Assembly (NCBI GenBank): GCA_020635905.1
Contig: JACJYV010000002.1
Coordinates: 1,302,001 to 1,366,000 of the forward strand
Direction of reading: 5' to 3'
DNA length: 64,000 nucleotides
From: Bacteroidia bacterium
GTDB lineage: Bacteria; Bacteroidota; Bacteroidia; J057; JADKCL01
The position numbers and the translations under genes are program-made. Each line of letters opens with the position of its first letter. Position 1 is the first letter of the stretch. Shown here piece by piece: positions 1-7,743 of the stretch. Under the pieces are notes generated by a model. That model was not told the origin of the DNA, did not search any database, and saw only the letters and a list, made by a program, of their open reading frames with translations.

Positions 1-1
1 C

Positions 2-1012
2 GTAGGAATCGACATCTCAAAAGAGGTATTTGATTTGGTCGTTCGCAAAGAGGATGGCAGCAGTTCCCAACAACAATTTCCAAACTCCATCCCGGGGATT
101 CATCTATTCATTGAATGGATGGTCAAGGAAAACCTAACCCAGGAATCCACTTTGATTTGCATGGAACACACCGGCAACTACATTGACAGGATTACCCGCC
201 TGCTTAGTGGGGAAGGTTATTTCGCCTGGGTGGTTAGTCCGCTGGTGATCCATAAATTCTCTCCAGACATTCGCCGCCACAGCGATGATCAGGACTCAGC
301 AGAGCGCCTCTGTGAGTTTGCTGCCCGCTTCAGTGACCAGGCCAGGCGATTTGAGCCCGACTCGAAGGAAGAAGCCAAACTCCGTGCCCTTTCCCTGCTC
401 AGGAAACAATTGGTCAAATCCCAGACCCAGTTCCTTAATCGGGAATTGTCCAACCTTGACCTTGCAGATCCTTCTGCCATGGGAGCAAAAGTTTACCGGG
501 AGACAATTGAATTTTTCCAGAATCGAATTCAACTTGTGGAGGATGAAATTGAGGCTCTGATCAAAAGTTCAGCCCAATTAAGCTCCTGGCATACAATACT
601 CAAATCCGTCCCAGGAATTGGGAAGGTTTGTGCAACCATGATCCTAATTCACACTTGTGGCTTTAAAAAGATAAAAGACTTCAAGAGTTTCGCCTCATTC
701 ATTGCTTCGGCCCCATTCAGCAAGGGATCGGGGAAGTACAAGGTGAGACCCAGAGTCTATAAAACAGGAAACAGAAAAGCAAAATCGCTCCTATTCATGG
801 GGGCAATGAGCCTCATCCATCCCGGACGCATATTCCATAATTGGTACATTTACCGAACGGAAGTTCAAAAAAAGCATCCTTTTTCGGTCCTGAATGAGAT
901 CATAAACGAGATCATCAAAATCGCTTTTACCCTCATCCAAAGGGGCGAAAAGTTCAACAAGGTGAAGTACCTGGAAGGGAAAAATTCTGTTAAATTTTTG
1001 GGTTTATCATAA
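2..1012 (+). CDS. IS110-family transposase, 5' end cut by window edge
   Basis: The frame is open from base 2, before any start codon, so the true start lies outside the window and about 336 residues are visible. The first visible residues, GIDISKEVFD, match the first acidic motif of the IS110 DEDD (RuvC-like) domain. They are followed by MEHTGNY and a DDQDSAERL segment that fit the later acidic positions. The C-terminal half carries SVPGIGKVCA and a KTGNRKAKSLLFMGAM stretch, as in the Transposase_20 domain that holds the catalytic serine. IS110 enzymes act with a structured bridge RNA encoded in a non-coding end of the element; the left end is not in view, so none can be shown. The non-coding stretch after the stop (1013-1140) is probably the right end of the element. 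The reading frame is intact. Confidence 0.88.
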   Translation, partial: VGIDISKEVFDLVVRKEDGSSSQQQFPNSIPGIHLFIEWMVKENLTQESTLICMEHTGNYIDRITRLLSGEGYFAWVVSPLVIHKFSPDIRRHSDDQDSAERLCEFAARFSDQARRFEPDSKEEAKLRALSLLRKQLVKSQTQFLNRELSNLDLADPSAMGAKVYRETIEFFQNRIQLVEDEIEALIKSSAQLSSWHTILKSVPGIGKVCATMILIHTCGFKKIKDFKSFASFIASAPFSKGSGKYKVRPRVYKTGNRKAKSLLFMGAMSLIHPGRIFHNWYIYRTEVQKKHPFSVLNEIINEIIKIAFTLIQRGEKFNKVKYLEGKNSVKFLGLS

Positions 1013-1140
1013 AAATCTTTGCGATACTGATCATCTTAGGCTGTTTTTCCACTAAGTTGACGCCTATGCGATTCATCGGGGTAGGTCCCTGGTTCGGGGC
1101 CAGGAGGGGAAAAAGCAGGAATCACCAGTTTACCCAATAA

Positions 1141-1799
1141 GCGTAAGCTTCCTATCAAAAAACTCTTAACCACTCCAGATGACTCCGTGCCTCTGTGTTT
1201 TTACCTCCCCCAAAGCGGAAGCTTCCAATCCCCTAAAAAACTTTGTGATCTTGGTGACTTTGTGCTGAAATAAACCCCAAAGCGAAAGCTTCCCATCAAA
1301 AAAAACTCTTGACCACTCCAGATGACTCTGTGCCTCTGTATTTGAAAAAAATCTCTCAAGCGTAAGCTTCCCATCAAAAATTCTCTGTGCCCTCTGAAAA
1401 CTCTGTGTTCTCAGTGGTAAAAACTGCCAATAAAGCGGAAGCTTTCAATTCCTTAAAAAACTTTGGGATCTTGGTGCCTTTGTGTTGAAATAAACCCCAA
1501 AGCGAAAGCTTCCCCTCCAAAAACCTCCTGACCACCAAAATGGGCTCTGTGCCTCTGTGTTGGAAAAATAGTCCTTAAAGCGAAAGCTTCCCATCAAAAA
1601 TTCTCTGTGCCCTCCTAAAACTCTGTGTTCTCAGTAGTAAAAACTGCCAATAAAGCGAAAGCTTCCCATCCCTTAAAAAACTTTGTGATCTTGGTGCCTT
1701 TGTGTTGAAATAAACCCAAAAGCGGAAGCTTTCCATCAAAAAAACTCTTGACCACTCCAAATGACTCTGTGCCTCTGTGTTGAAAAAATAACCCCAAAA
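1141..1799. repeat. Higher-order tandem repeat, three subunits (A/B/C), 220-bp period
   Basis: The core GCGNAAGCTT recurs at 1141, 1215, 1282, 1360, 1435, 1502, 1580, 1655 and 1722, with spacings of 74, 67, 78, 75, 67, 78, 75 and 67. Three subunit types follow each core. Type A contains a TGACTCTGTGCCTCTGTG-like stretch, type B TCTGTGCCCTC then CTCTGTGTTCTCAGT, and type C TTTGTGATCTTGGTGCCTTTGTG. The order is A-C-A-B-C-A-B-C-A, so one ABC super-unit is 67+78+75 = 220 bp, and a degenerate unit trails from about 1799. Small reading frames inside the array are not credible genes. One more core copy lies at 19370-19379 beside tpx. Confidence 0.85.
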
Positions 1800-1861
1800 G
1801 CAAAACCACCCATCCTCAAATCCACCCTTTGCACAGGTCACAAAAATCCCGATATTTCGAA

Positions 1862-2683
1862 ATGAACAAAACGACCCATCCCAACATGCGCAAAATCAAA
1901 TCCTTCCTCTCCGCAACTTTCCGGGCCATGGCTTGCCTGGCTGTACTCACAGGTGCCCTCAACCTCCTCCAGGCCCAAAATTCCGGCAACTTTACCGACC
2001 TCAACGAGGCCCTCAAAAAGCCCGATGACGTCACCCTGCTCAATCTTTCCAAGCAGAAACTGGGCAAACTACCCGAAAGCCTCGGAGATTTGCACCGCCT
2101 GCATACCCTCGACATCTCGGGCAATAACCTGAGTGTCCTGCCTGCCCGCTTCGTGGATCTGGCCAGCCTCAAAGTACTGATCCTCGACGACAACCAGTTC
2201 AAATCACTGCCCGAGTGCCTTTGCCAGATTCCCGAACTCAGGGTTATCAAGGCCAACAACAACCAGCTGGAGAGCATCCCCGATTGCATCACCTCGCGGC
2301 TCACCCTCGAAGAGTTGCGCTTCAGCAACAACAAACTGACTTCACTCCCTGAGGAGATTGGAAAACTCGACAACCTGAAAATCCTGAATGCCGACAAAAA
2401 TGAATTCAGCGAACTTTCCGTATCTCTCAAAGGCATGATCCGTTTGCAGGAACTCTACTTCGACGACAACAAATTTACCGAAATCCCCGCCGCCATCTGC
2501 GAACTGAATGCCCTCAAAAAGCTCTCCTTCTGGAACAACCAGATCACAACCTGGCCCGAGTGCATCGGCAATCTCAAACAGCTGAAATGGTTCCGCCTCA
2601 TGGGCAATCCCCTCGACAAAAAAGCCATGAAAGGCCTCGAAAAAGCATTCGACAAAGACCAGGTCAGGATTTTGTTTGAGTAA
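1862..2683 (+). CDS. Secreted leucine-rich-repeat protein
   Basis: About 273 residues. A basic N-terminus and hydrophobic stretch ending LLQAQ look like a signal peptide, which also argues for starting at the ATG at 1862 (or 1886) rather than the upstream in-frame TTG at 1829. The mature part is almost entirely leucine-rich repeats of about 23 residues with the pattern LxxLxLxxNxLxxLPxx (for example LHTLDISGNNLSVLP and LEELRFSNNKLTSLPEEIG), about eight or nine in number. Such LRRs form curved binding surfaces, and the partner is unknown. No T9SS sorting domain is visible at the C-terminus, which ends soon after the last repeat, so the protein may be periplasmic or outer-membrane associated. 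It is flanked by repeat arrays on both sides with no operon partner. Confidence 0.85.
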   Translation: MNKTTHPNMRKIKSFLSATFRAMACLAVLTGALNLLQAQNSGNFTDLNEALKKPDDVTLLNLSKQKLGKLPESLGDLHRLHTLDISGNNLSVLPARFVDLASLKVLILDDNQFKSLPECLCQIPELRVIKANNNQLESIPDCITSRLTLEELRFSNNKLTSLPEEIGKLDNLKILNADKNEFSELSVSLKGMIRLQELYFDDNKFTEIPAAICELNALKKLSFWNNQITTWPECIGNLKQLKWFRLMGNPLDKKAMKGLEKAFDKDQVRILFE

Positions 2684-3097
2684 ATCCCTGAATCATCTAC
2701 CCATTGGCGTGGGAAGGTAATTTTCATATCAGGTAAATATATTTGAAAGAGTAGGGGGTGCCCCTCGGCCCAAAGGGCCTCGGGTCGGGCTGTCCAGGGG
2801 TTCTCCCGAATGCTTTCGGGATCCGTGCGATGCACCGCTTCGCGCCCTTCCCATCCCTCACCCAACCATTCCCCCCCAACCCAATCCCGCACCCGAACTC
2901 AAACCCGAACTCACACCTCTCCCCAACCCAATCCCGCACCCGTCCCCAAACCCGAACCCAATTCCCAAACCCGTCCTTCCTTTCCTCCCTCCCCTCAAAA
3001 CCCGCACCCAAAAAGATTTTGGGCGCCCGACCTTTGGGATATCACAACCCAAAAGCCAAATTTCACCGCTTCAACGGGTGCGAATCCAGGATCAGGA
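2684..3097. repeat. Intergenic stretch with C-rich, G-poor low-complexity tract (about 2864-2990)
   Basis: No convincing gene is present. From about 2864 to 2990 the plus strand is almost free of G and is built of short CCCAA/CCCGAAC/CCCGCACCC words, with AACCCAATCCCGCACCC-like units repeated. Reading frames across it give only Pro/Thr/Asn-rich peptides and are treated as spurious. The complementary strand is correspondingly G-rich. Confidence 0.6.
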
Positions 3098-3723
3098 CTC
3101 AAAGACCAATTCCCTGTTCCCAGGAACAGGTGGCAAGCCCCAGCGGGGCGACAAATTAGTAGCCAGGGGCGTACGCCCCTGGTCAGGGAGTGAACAGGTC
3201 GTTGAGCCCCTTCGGGGCGACACCTGCAAAATGGGATCAACAATACAGGTCAGGTAATGCCCCTACGGGGCTCTTTCCCTCTTGCTGCCCTCTTCCCGGG
3301 GTTCACACCCCGGGCTACCAAGGTGAGGTCCCTCAGGGACTGCCTTCGAGCCCTTTGGTCTTAGGGTAAACTTCAAGGGACCTCAAAAAAAAGGAGATCA
3401 GGGAATACAAGGTGCTGAACCCTCAAAGACCAATTTCCTGTTCCCTGGAACAGGTGGGAAGCCCCGCTGGGGCGACAAATTAGTAGCCTGGGGCGTAAGC
3501 CCCAGGTCAGGGAGTGAACAGGTGGTTGAGCCCCTTCGGGGCGGCACCAACAAAATGGTATCCACAATACAGGTCAGGTACCGCCCCTATGGGGCTCTTT
3601 CCCTCCTGCTGCCCTCTTCCCGGGGTTCACACCCCGGGCTACCAAGGTGCCGTCCCAACGGGACTCCTTTCGAGCCCTTTGGTCCCAGGGTACACTTCGG
3701 GGGACCTCAAAAAACAAAAGAGA
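3098..3723. repeat. Two direct copies of a hairpin-rich about 300-bp intergenic repeat
   Basis: The segments from about 3104 and from about 3428 align over roughly 290 bp with an offset of 324 bp. Both contain the same ordered series of short hairpins: the AGCCCC..GGGGCGACA type, GGGGCGTAAGCCCC-like, GAGCCCCTTCGGGGC, GCCCCTAYGGGGC and CCCGGGGTTCACACCCCGGG. Hairpin arms differ between copies by compensating changes (AGGGGCGTACGCCCCT versus TGGGGCGTAAGCCCCA), so the structure rather than the sequence seems to be kept. Peptides read from it are not credible proteins. The first copy ends with a fragment of the inverted-repeat element annotated at 3700-3822. Confidence 0.8.
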
Positions 3724-3822
3724 TCAAGGCGGATGCAGGTGAAGAAAGCGCAGTTTACTCAGGTAAATGAGCATTTCTTCATCTGCGTCCAAGGCAGAGA
3801 TCCGAAGATTTTTGAGGTCCCC
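3700..3822. mobile_element. Miniature inverted-repeat element, copy 1 (123 bp)
   Basis: The element begins GGGGACCTCAAAAAAC and ends ATTTTTGAGGTCCCC, near-perfect terminal inverted repeats. The interior (AAGAAAGCGCAGTTTACTCAG and GTAAATGAGCATTTCTT) matches, in reverse complement, the element at 34215-34336. It encodes nothing and lies 85 bp upstream of the gene at 3908, and an apparent in-frame upstream extension of that gene begins inside it. No transposase with matching ends was seen in the window. Confidence 0.7.
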
Positions 3823-3907
3823 ATTTAAAAAATGGCCCAAAAATGTGAACACATCCAAAGCCCTTTCATCCTCAAATTGTTCAATCACAACCCAAAACCC
3901 AACTATT

Positions 3908-4780
3908 ATGAAAGCATTACTGAAAGCCGCTGCAGCAAACGTGATCAAACAAATTTTCCTGACCCTCCTATTCCTCGGGTTTTTTATCCCTTCGTTTGCC
4001 CAGGATATCATCTACAAAAAAGACGGGAGTGTGATCCACGCCAAAATCCAGGAGGTCACAGAGACCGCGGTCCGCTACCGCCGCCACAATAACCCCAACG
4101 GACCCACCTACACCGACCTGCGAAACAAGCTGATCAAAATCGTGTATGAATCTGGCGGGGAGGACATTTATGATCAGCGGGCCGCAGCCAAACTCACAGC
4201 CTGGGAGGCCAGCAAGGACAGCCTGGGCAATGCCGCTCCCCTCGATCTCAGCAGTTCCAGTTTTGTTTATGCAGAGTTGCTGGGTATCAGCGGCATTCTC
4301 TCCATCAATTACGAAGGGCAACTGGCCAAAGACGGCCCCGTCCATTTGTATGGCCGGCTCGGATTGGGCTTTTCCAATGCTTCCCTCCACGTGCCCCACG
4401 GCTTCCTGCTGGGCTTCGGGAGTGATGCCAGCCAACTCGAATTAGGCATCAATGGAGCTTTCATCAGCCGTTTTCGCACCAACCCACAGAAAGCAGACGA
4501 TGCATTTTCCTTCCTCCATGGAGACGGTGAATTCCGCTATTCCATTTCGCCCTCCCTGGGGTACCGCTATCAAAATCCCGATGGATTTTTCTTCAAATTC
4601 TATGTACCCCTGATCATATCCAAAGACAATTTCGGCATCGGGGGGCGCTACGATTACATCCCCACCTCCATTTCAACCAACTCCTGGGGTTTGCCCTACA
4701 CAGATTATAAAAAAGTCGAAAAACCCGGCCGCTGGGGCGTCACCCCCTGGATCGGCTTTGGATTGGGCTACTCATTCTGA
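3908..4780 (+). CDS. Secreted outer-membrane beta-barrel-like protein, unknown function
   Basis: About 290 residues. The ATG at 3908 gives a clean signal peptide (MKALLKAAAANVIKQIFLTL, hydrophobic core, FAQ cleavage). A longer reading from 3767 is rejected because it starts inside an inverted-repeat element. Just after cleavage, DIIYKKDGSVIHAKIQEV is typical of a Bacteroidota family in which a short beta domain precedes a membrane barrel. The remainder has alternating aromatic/glycine strands (YGRLGLGFS, FRYSISPSLGYRY) and ends WIGFGLGYSF, with a terminal aromatic as in outer-membrane barrels. It stands alone and is followed by a terminator-like hairpin at 4827-4853. No substrate or role can be assigned. 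Confidence 0.72.
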   Translation: MKALLKAAAANVIKQIFLTLLFLGFFIPSFAQDIIYKKDGSVIHAKIQEVTETAVRYRRHNNPNGPTYTDLRNKLIKIVYESGGEDIYDQRAAAKLTAWEASKDSLGNAAPLDLSSSSFVYAELLGISGILSINYEGQLAKDGPVHLYGRLGLGFSNASLHVPHGFLLGFGSDASQLELGINGAFISRFRTNPQKADDAFSFLHGDGEFRYSISPSLGYRYQNPDGFFFKFYVPLIISKDNFGIGGRYDYIPTSISTNSWGLPYTDYKKVEKPGRWGVTPWIGFGLGYSF

Positions 4781-4826
4781 CCATTGATTATCGGGTAAAC
4801 AGACTTTCCCCAATAGATTTTATCAT

Positions 4827-4853
4827 AAGGCCAACATCTGTTGGTCTTTTTGC
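4827..4853 (+). terminator. Rho-independent terminator-like hairpin
   Basis: An eight-base stem, GGCCAACA paired with TGTTGGTC (one G-U pair), is followed by a T run ending the hairpin 45-70 bases after the stop of the 3908-4780 gene. It separates that gene from the minus-strand pair downstream. Confidence 0.6.
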
Positions 4854-4988
4854 TTTATCTGAGAAATTGGACACAGAAGAGCCTGATATTTGAAAACAGG
4901 GATTAAGGAGATGCTGGAATTAACCCCAAAATCACGTGGAATTTTAATCCTAATTGAGTTTTCAATCAGAAACCAAAAGCAGTTTCGG

Positions 4989-5336
4989 TCAGATCTCTAA
5001 GCTGAAAATCAGATTTCCAATCTCTTCCTGATTTCCCTGATAAATCTCTTTCAGGTTGGGTGCCTGGGTTTTGGGTTTTTTAACCAATTCAAAGAATTTT
5101 GAAATCTGAGGCGAGGCATTTAAAACTGTAATTTTACTTTCGCCAAATTCCTCAACTTCCTTGATAAACTGATCGGCAAAGGATCTGGAAATAAAATCTA
5201 CCCCCGCAAAGTCAATCTCTATGGTATCTGCGCTGGTTGGAATATTGGGCAATAGCTCTCTGGCTGCCTGCCTTGAGCTGACAGAATTTCCATATATTTT
5301 CTGAATTTCAATTCGTAACATCAGATTTTTTGCCAT
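4989..5336 (-). CDS. STAS-like (DUF4325-type) domain protein
   Basis: 115 residues. The central segment IEIDFAGVDFISRSFADQF is the signature of the STAS-like DUF4325 family, which shares the anti-sigma-factor-antagonist fold. It is followed by a predicted helix and the strand ITVLNA. The upstream gene (5351-6301) encodes a HATPase-type protein and ends 14 bases before this start, so the two are almost certainly co-transcribed. In anti-sigma switches a STAS protein is the binding partner, and often phosphorylation target, of a GHKL ATPase/kinase, so by analogy this is the switch partner of its neighbour. No Ser in a canonical STAS phospho-site position can be assigned with certainty. The target of the switch is unknown. 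Confidence 0.75.
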   Translation of the reverse strand: MAKNLMLRIEIQKIYGNSVSSRQAARELLPNIPTSADTIEIDFAGVDFISRSFADQFIKEVEEFGESKITVLNASPQISKFFELVKKPKTQAPNLKEIYQGNQEEIGNLIFSLEI

Positions 5337-5350
5337 TTATACGAAGGTAA

Positions 5351-6301
5351 TCAAATAACGTATTTATGGATATTAAATTTTCCACCTTTATAATCTGGAA
5401 TTCTAAAAATTACGATCGTCCCCTCCCAAAAGGTTTTGGTTTGGTATATGTTTTCCACTACGAGTTGATCCTTGTTTTTCCCTTTTACATAAATTGCGTC
5501 ACCCGACCACAGCATAAAAACACCTCCCAATCCTTCAGTAAGTAGCTTTAATGTAGTAGGAATACCATATCCACGCTGGATTCCATCATATTTAGTCGAA
5601 ATTCCTGAAAGTGCACTTAAAATTGCTTCTCTGTGGGTGGTTATGGCTAATCTTTCTGCCTTTTGGTAGGAGCCCAACAAAGAAATTCCTGAATCAGAAA
5701 TGCAAAGGTCCAGGTATCCCTTGGATCTGAAATGCTGTCCCATCATCCAGCCATTGATGGCCTGAGAATGTTCGATGATGTTGTCAGTAATTTCTGAAAT
5801 CAAATAACTGATTCCTCCTGTGATGTCCTGAGATAAATTAAGTTGAGATTTCAATAACCTCATTGTTCCCGAAAGTAATTTTTCTCTTTGATTTGTGCTC
5901 CCAACTCCCCTGCACGGAAACTTAATAATGGGCAGGTAGCTTTTGGGTCCAAATTGATTCAGGTCCACTTCCCAATCAGGATTAACAGACGGATCGAGCC
6001 CGGCAGGAAATTTTACGGTATTAAAATATGCCTTTGAATTTTGATTTTGAGGCGGAGTGAGAATTATTTTAACATTTCTTCCTTCGATTTTGTCTATAAA
6101 ACAGGATATGGGCAGTAAAAAGAAAGGTGCAGCCCAACCACAATTTCCGAAGTCGAGTTCAATTTCACTTTCCTCTTCCAAAATTAAGCCCTCAATTTTT
6201 TGAATGATCTCAAAAAAGTATGCAAGCTGGTTTGAGATTAAGTCTGAATTGGATGGAATAACGGTGATTTTTGACATTTTTAGGATTGCAGATTCTGGCA
6301 A
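5351..6301 (-). CDS. GHKL/HATPase-type ATP-binding protein, partner of STAS-like protein
   Basis: 316 residues from the ATG at 6301; an alternative ATG 24 bases downstream (6277) gives MSKITV. The C-terminal half has the GHKL ATP-binding boxes: an N box EITDNIIEHS (Glu170, Asn174), a G1 box LCISDSGISL with Asp203-Ser-Gly, and a G2 box RGYGIPTTLKLL near 243-254. No His phospho-acceptor domain, receiver or membrane segment is present, so it is a soluble switch ATPase rather than a sensor kinase. The first about 100 residues (IELDFGNCGWAAPFFLLP) look like a degenerate STAS-type region. It forms a tight two-gene unit with the STAS-like gene downstream. What it controls cannot be read from the sequence. 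Confidence 0.72.
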   Translation of the reverse strand: MPESAILKMSKITVIPSNSDLISNQLAYFFEIIQKIEGLILEEESEIELDFGNCGWAAPFFLLPISCFIDKIEGRNVKIILTPPQNQNSKAYFNTVKFPAGLDPSVNPDWEVDLNQFGPKSYLPIIKFPCRGVGSTNQREKLLSGTMRLLKSQLNLSQDITGGISYLISEITDNIIEHSQAINGWMMGQHFRSKGYLDLCISDSGISLLGSYQKAERLAITTHREAILSALSGISTKYDGIQRGYGIPTTLKLLTEGLGGVFMLWSGDAIYVKGKNKDQLVVENIYQTKTFWEGTIVIFRIPDYKGGKFNIHKYVI

Positions 6302-6412
6302 TAAAATTCCCTAAAGAAACAAAAAGAATAAGACAAATCCGTAATGTGTTGAATTGGATTTTGGACCAATTTACCTGGAGGTTAAAGGCATTTCAACCTG
6401 AAATCACCCCCA

Positions 6413-7441
6413 TCACTCCCCCTCCAGATACCCCTTGGCCACCAACTTCGTAAACACCTCCGCTCCCCGGCGATTGAAGTGGGATTGATCAAAGTAATTC
6501 TCAGGAGCATACAGCTCGGGGAAATCAGCCGGATGATTGAGGCTCAGGCAGTTTGCCGGGGGGATTTTTGCAGCCAGTGAAGTGTGCCGCACCATGCGCG
6601 GCGGATAAAGGAAGATCAATTTCACCTGCTGCTCCTCCGCCAGACGAATAAGATCCAGCATCTTGTTCAGGTAGGTGTGGGGGTAATCTTCCGGGTCTGA
6701 ATCGTTTTTTTCGCGGAGCAGATCGCCGGAAATTTGAGCGAGATAGGCCTCCTTCCCTTCCTGTTGGGACCTTTTTTCGAGCTTTTTCTTTTTGTTGGGA
6801 GAACCCAGGGCCATTTCGTCGTCGAGGGAGAAGTAGCCATTGCCCGCCGGACCCAGCAATTTCGGCGGCCCATTGCCAATCAGGTCACTTTCCGAGTATT
6901 TCAGCATGTTTTTCAGCAGCCCCACCTTGAAAAACCTGCGCCAGGCCGCCGCGCGGTAGTTGGGAATGAAATGCTCCTGCCCCAACTCAGTGAAGTAATC
7001 CCGCACAAAAAACCAGGTGCCCGGATTGAGGAAGTAATAATGCTTCACGTACAGCTTTTCCGGGGGCGGAATTTGCTTGGGGCTTTGCAATTCGAAAAAA
7101 ACCGTAGTGCCGGGCGTCAGGTCATCCTGAAGAAAATTTTCCAGAAAAGCCAACGCTTCGGGCACATAGATCCCTGCAAAGCCCAGGTTAAAAGACTTGC
7201 GTCCCGTGATCGAATCAAAAGTCGCGGGATTGATCTGGCGATACACCCGGCTCGACCCAATGAAAAATGTATCAAAGTCCTTCTTGTGTTGCTTCAGGTA
7301 AACCATCTTGGTTTTCAGGGGAACATTGCCCCAGTAATAGGGCACCAGCCATTCCGAGGCCTGCAGCAAGGCAAAACCCAGCATGGCCAGGCCCAACAGC
7401 CCGCCCCCCAACCACTTCAGTATCTTTTTCAGGCGCTTCAC
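6413..7441 (-). CDS. Membrane-anchored SGNH-hydrolase-like protein
   Basis: About 342 residues from a GTG at 7441, which gives a basic start (MKRLKKILKWLGGG) and a single hydrophobic anchor. An in-frame TTG at 7510 would add a non-conserved leader. After the anchor, FFIGSSRVYRQINP resembles block I of SGNH/GDSL-type folds, with Ser in the nucleophile region. Near the C-terminus YFDQSHFNRRGAEVF supplies a D-x-x-H pair like block V. Related single-anchor SGNH-like proteins (AlgX/DltD-like) act on acyl groups of exopolysaccharide or envelope polymers outside the inner membrane, and that role here is inference. No acyltransferase partner is nearby. The gene is divergent from the protease gene at 7744. 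Confidence 0.65.
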   Translation of the reverse strand: MKRLKKILKWLGGGLLGLAMLGFALLQASEWLVPYYWGNVPLKTKMVYLKQHKKDFDTFFIGSSRVYRQINPATFDSITGRKSFNLGFAGIYVPEALAFLENFLQDDLTPGTTVFFELQSPKQIPPPEKLYVKHYYFLNPGTWFFVRDYFTELGQEHFIPNYRAAAWRRFFKVGLLKNMLKYSESDLIGNGPPKLLGPAGNGYFSLDDEMALGSPNKKKKLEKRSQQEGKEAYLAQISGDLLREKNDSDPEDYPHTYLNKMLDLIRLAEEQQVKLIFLYPPRMVRHTSLAAKIPPANCLSLNHPADFPELYAPENYFDQSHFNRRGAEVFTKLVAKGYLEGE

Positions 7442-7743
7442 AATCGAACTTAGTGAGCCGTCGGGGAAAATCAAAGGGGGAAATGTGGGGAAGGTCCCGC
7501 CGCAAATCAAGTTTAATTCAGGAACGGAAGTGGTTTTTTTCAGAGGATTTATTAAATTGTTAATCCAAAATTATGGTGGGTCACCCTCACAAAGTTGTGA
7601 AAGTGAATGACTGGAAGCACAATTTTGCAGGCCGCTTTCAGACACCAATTTGGGGTTAGCCAGGGCAACATCCAAACCAGCCTGATTTCAGCCGCTTAAA
7701 GCCTTCCAACTGATTAACGCTGTTGTTTAACGAATACAAGAAA

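Noticed and set aside
1013..1140. Bridge-RNA-like structure at the IS110 right end
   Set aside because: A CCTGG..CCAGG hairpin is visible near 1090, but the left end is outside the window and loop-to-target complementarity cannot be tested.
1141..1799. Possible CRISPR array because of regularly spaced short repeats
   Set aside because: The spacers are themselves repeated in three classes and are not unique; no cas gene is present.
2758..3193. Proline/threonine-rich open frames on the plus strand
   Set aside because: They follow the C-rich tract and the hairpin repeat, lack a credible start and match no protein style seen elsewhere.
3767..3907. N-terminal extension of the 3908 gene
   Set aside because: It begins inside the inverted-repeat element and precedes a clean signal peptide that starts at 3908.
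6734..7453. 239-codon plus-strand open frame over the SGNH-like gene
   Set aside because: The minus-strand frame has an anchor and SGNH-like motifs, while this one has none and is basic low-complexity.
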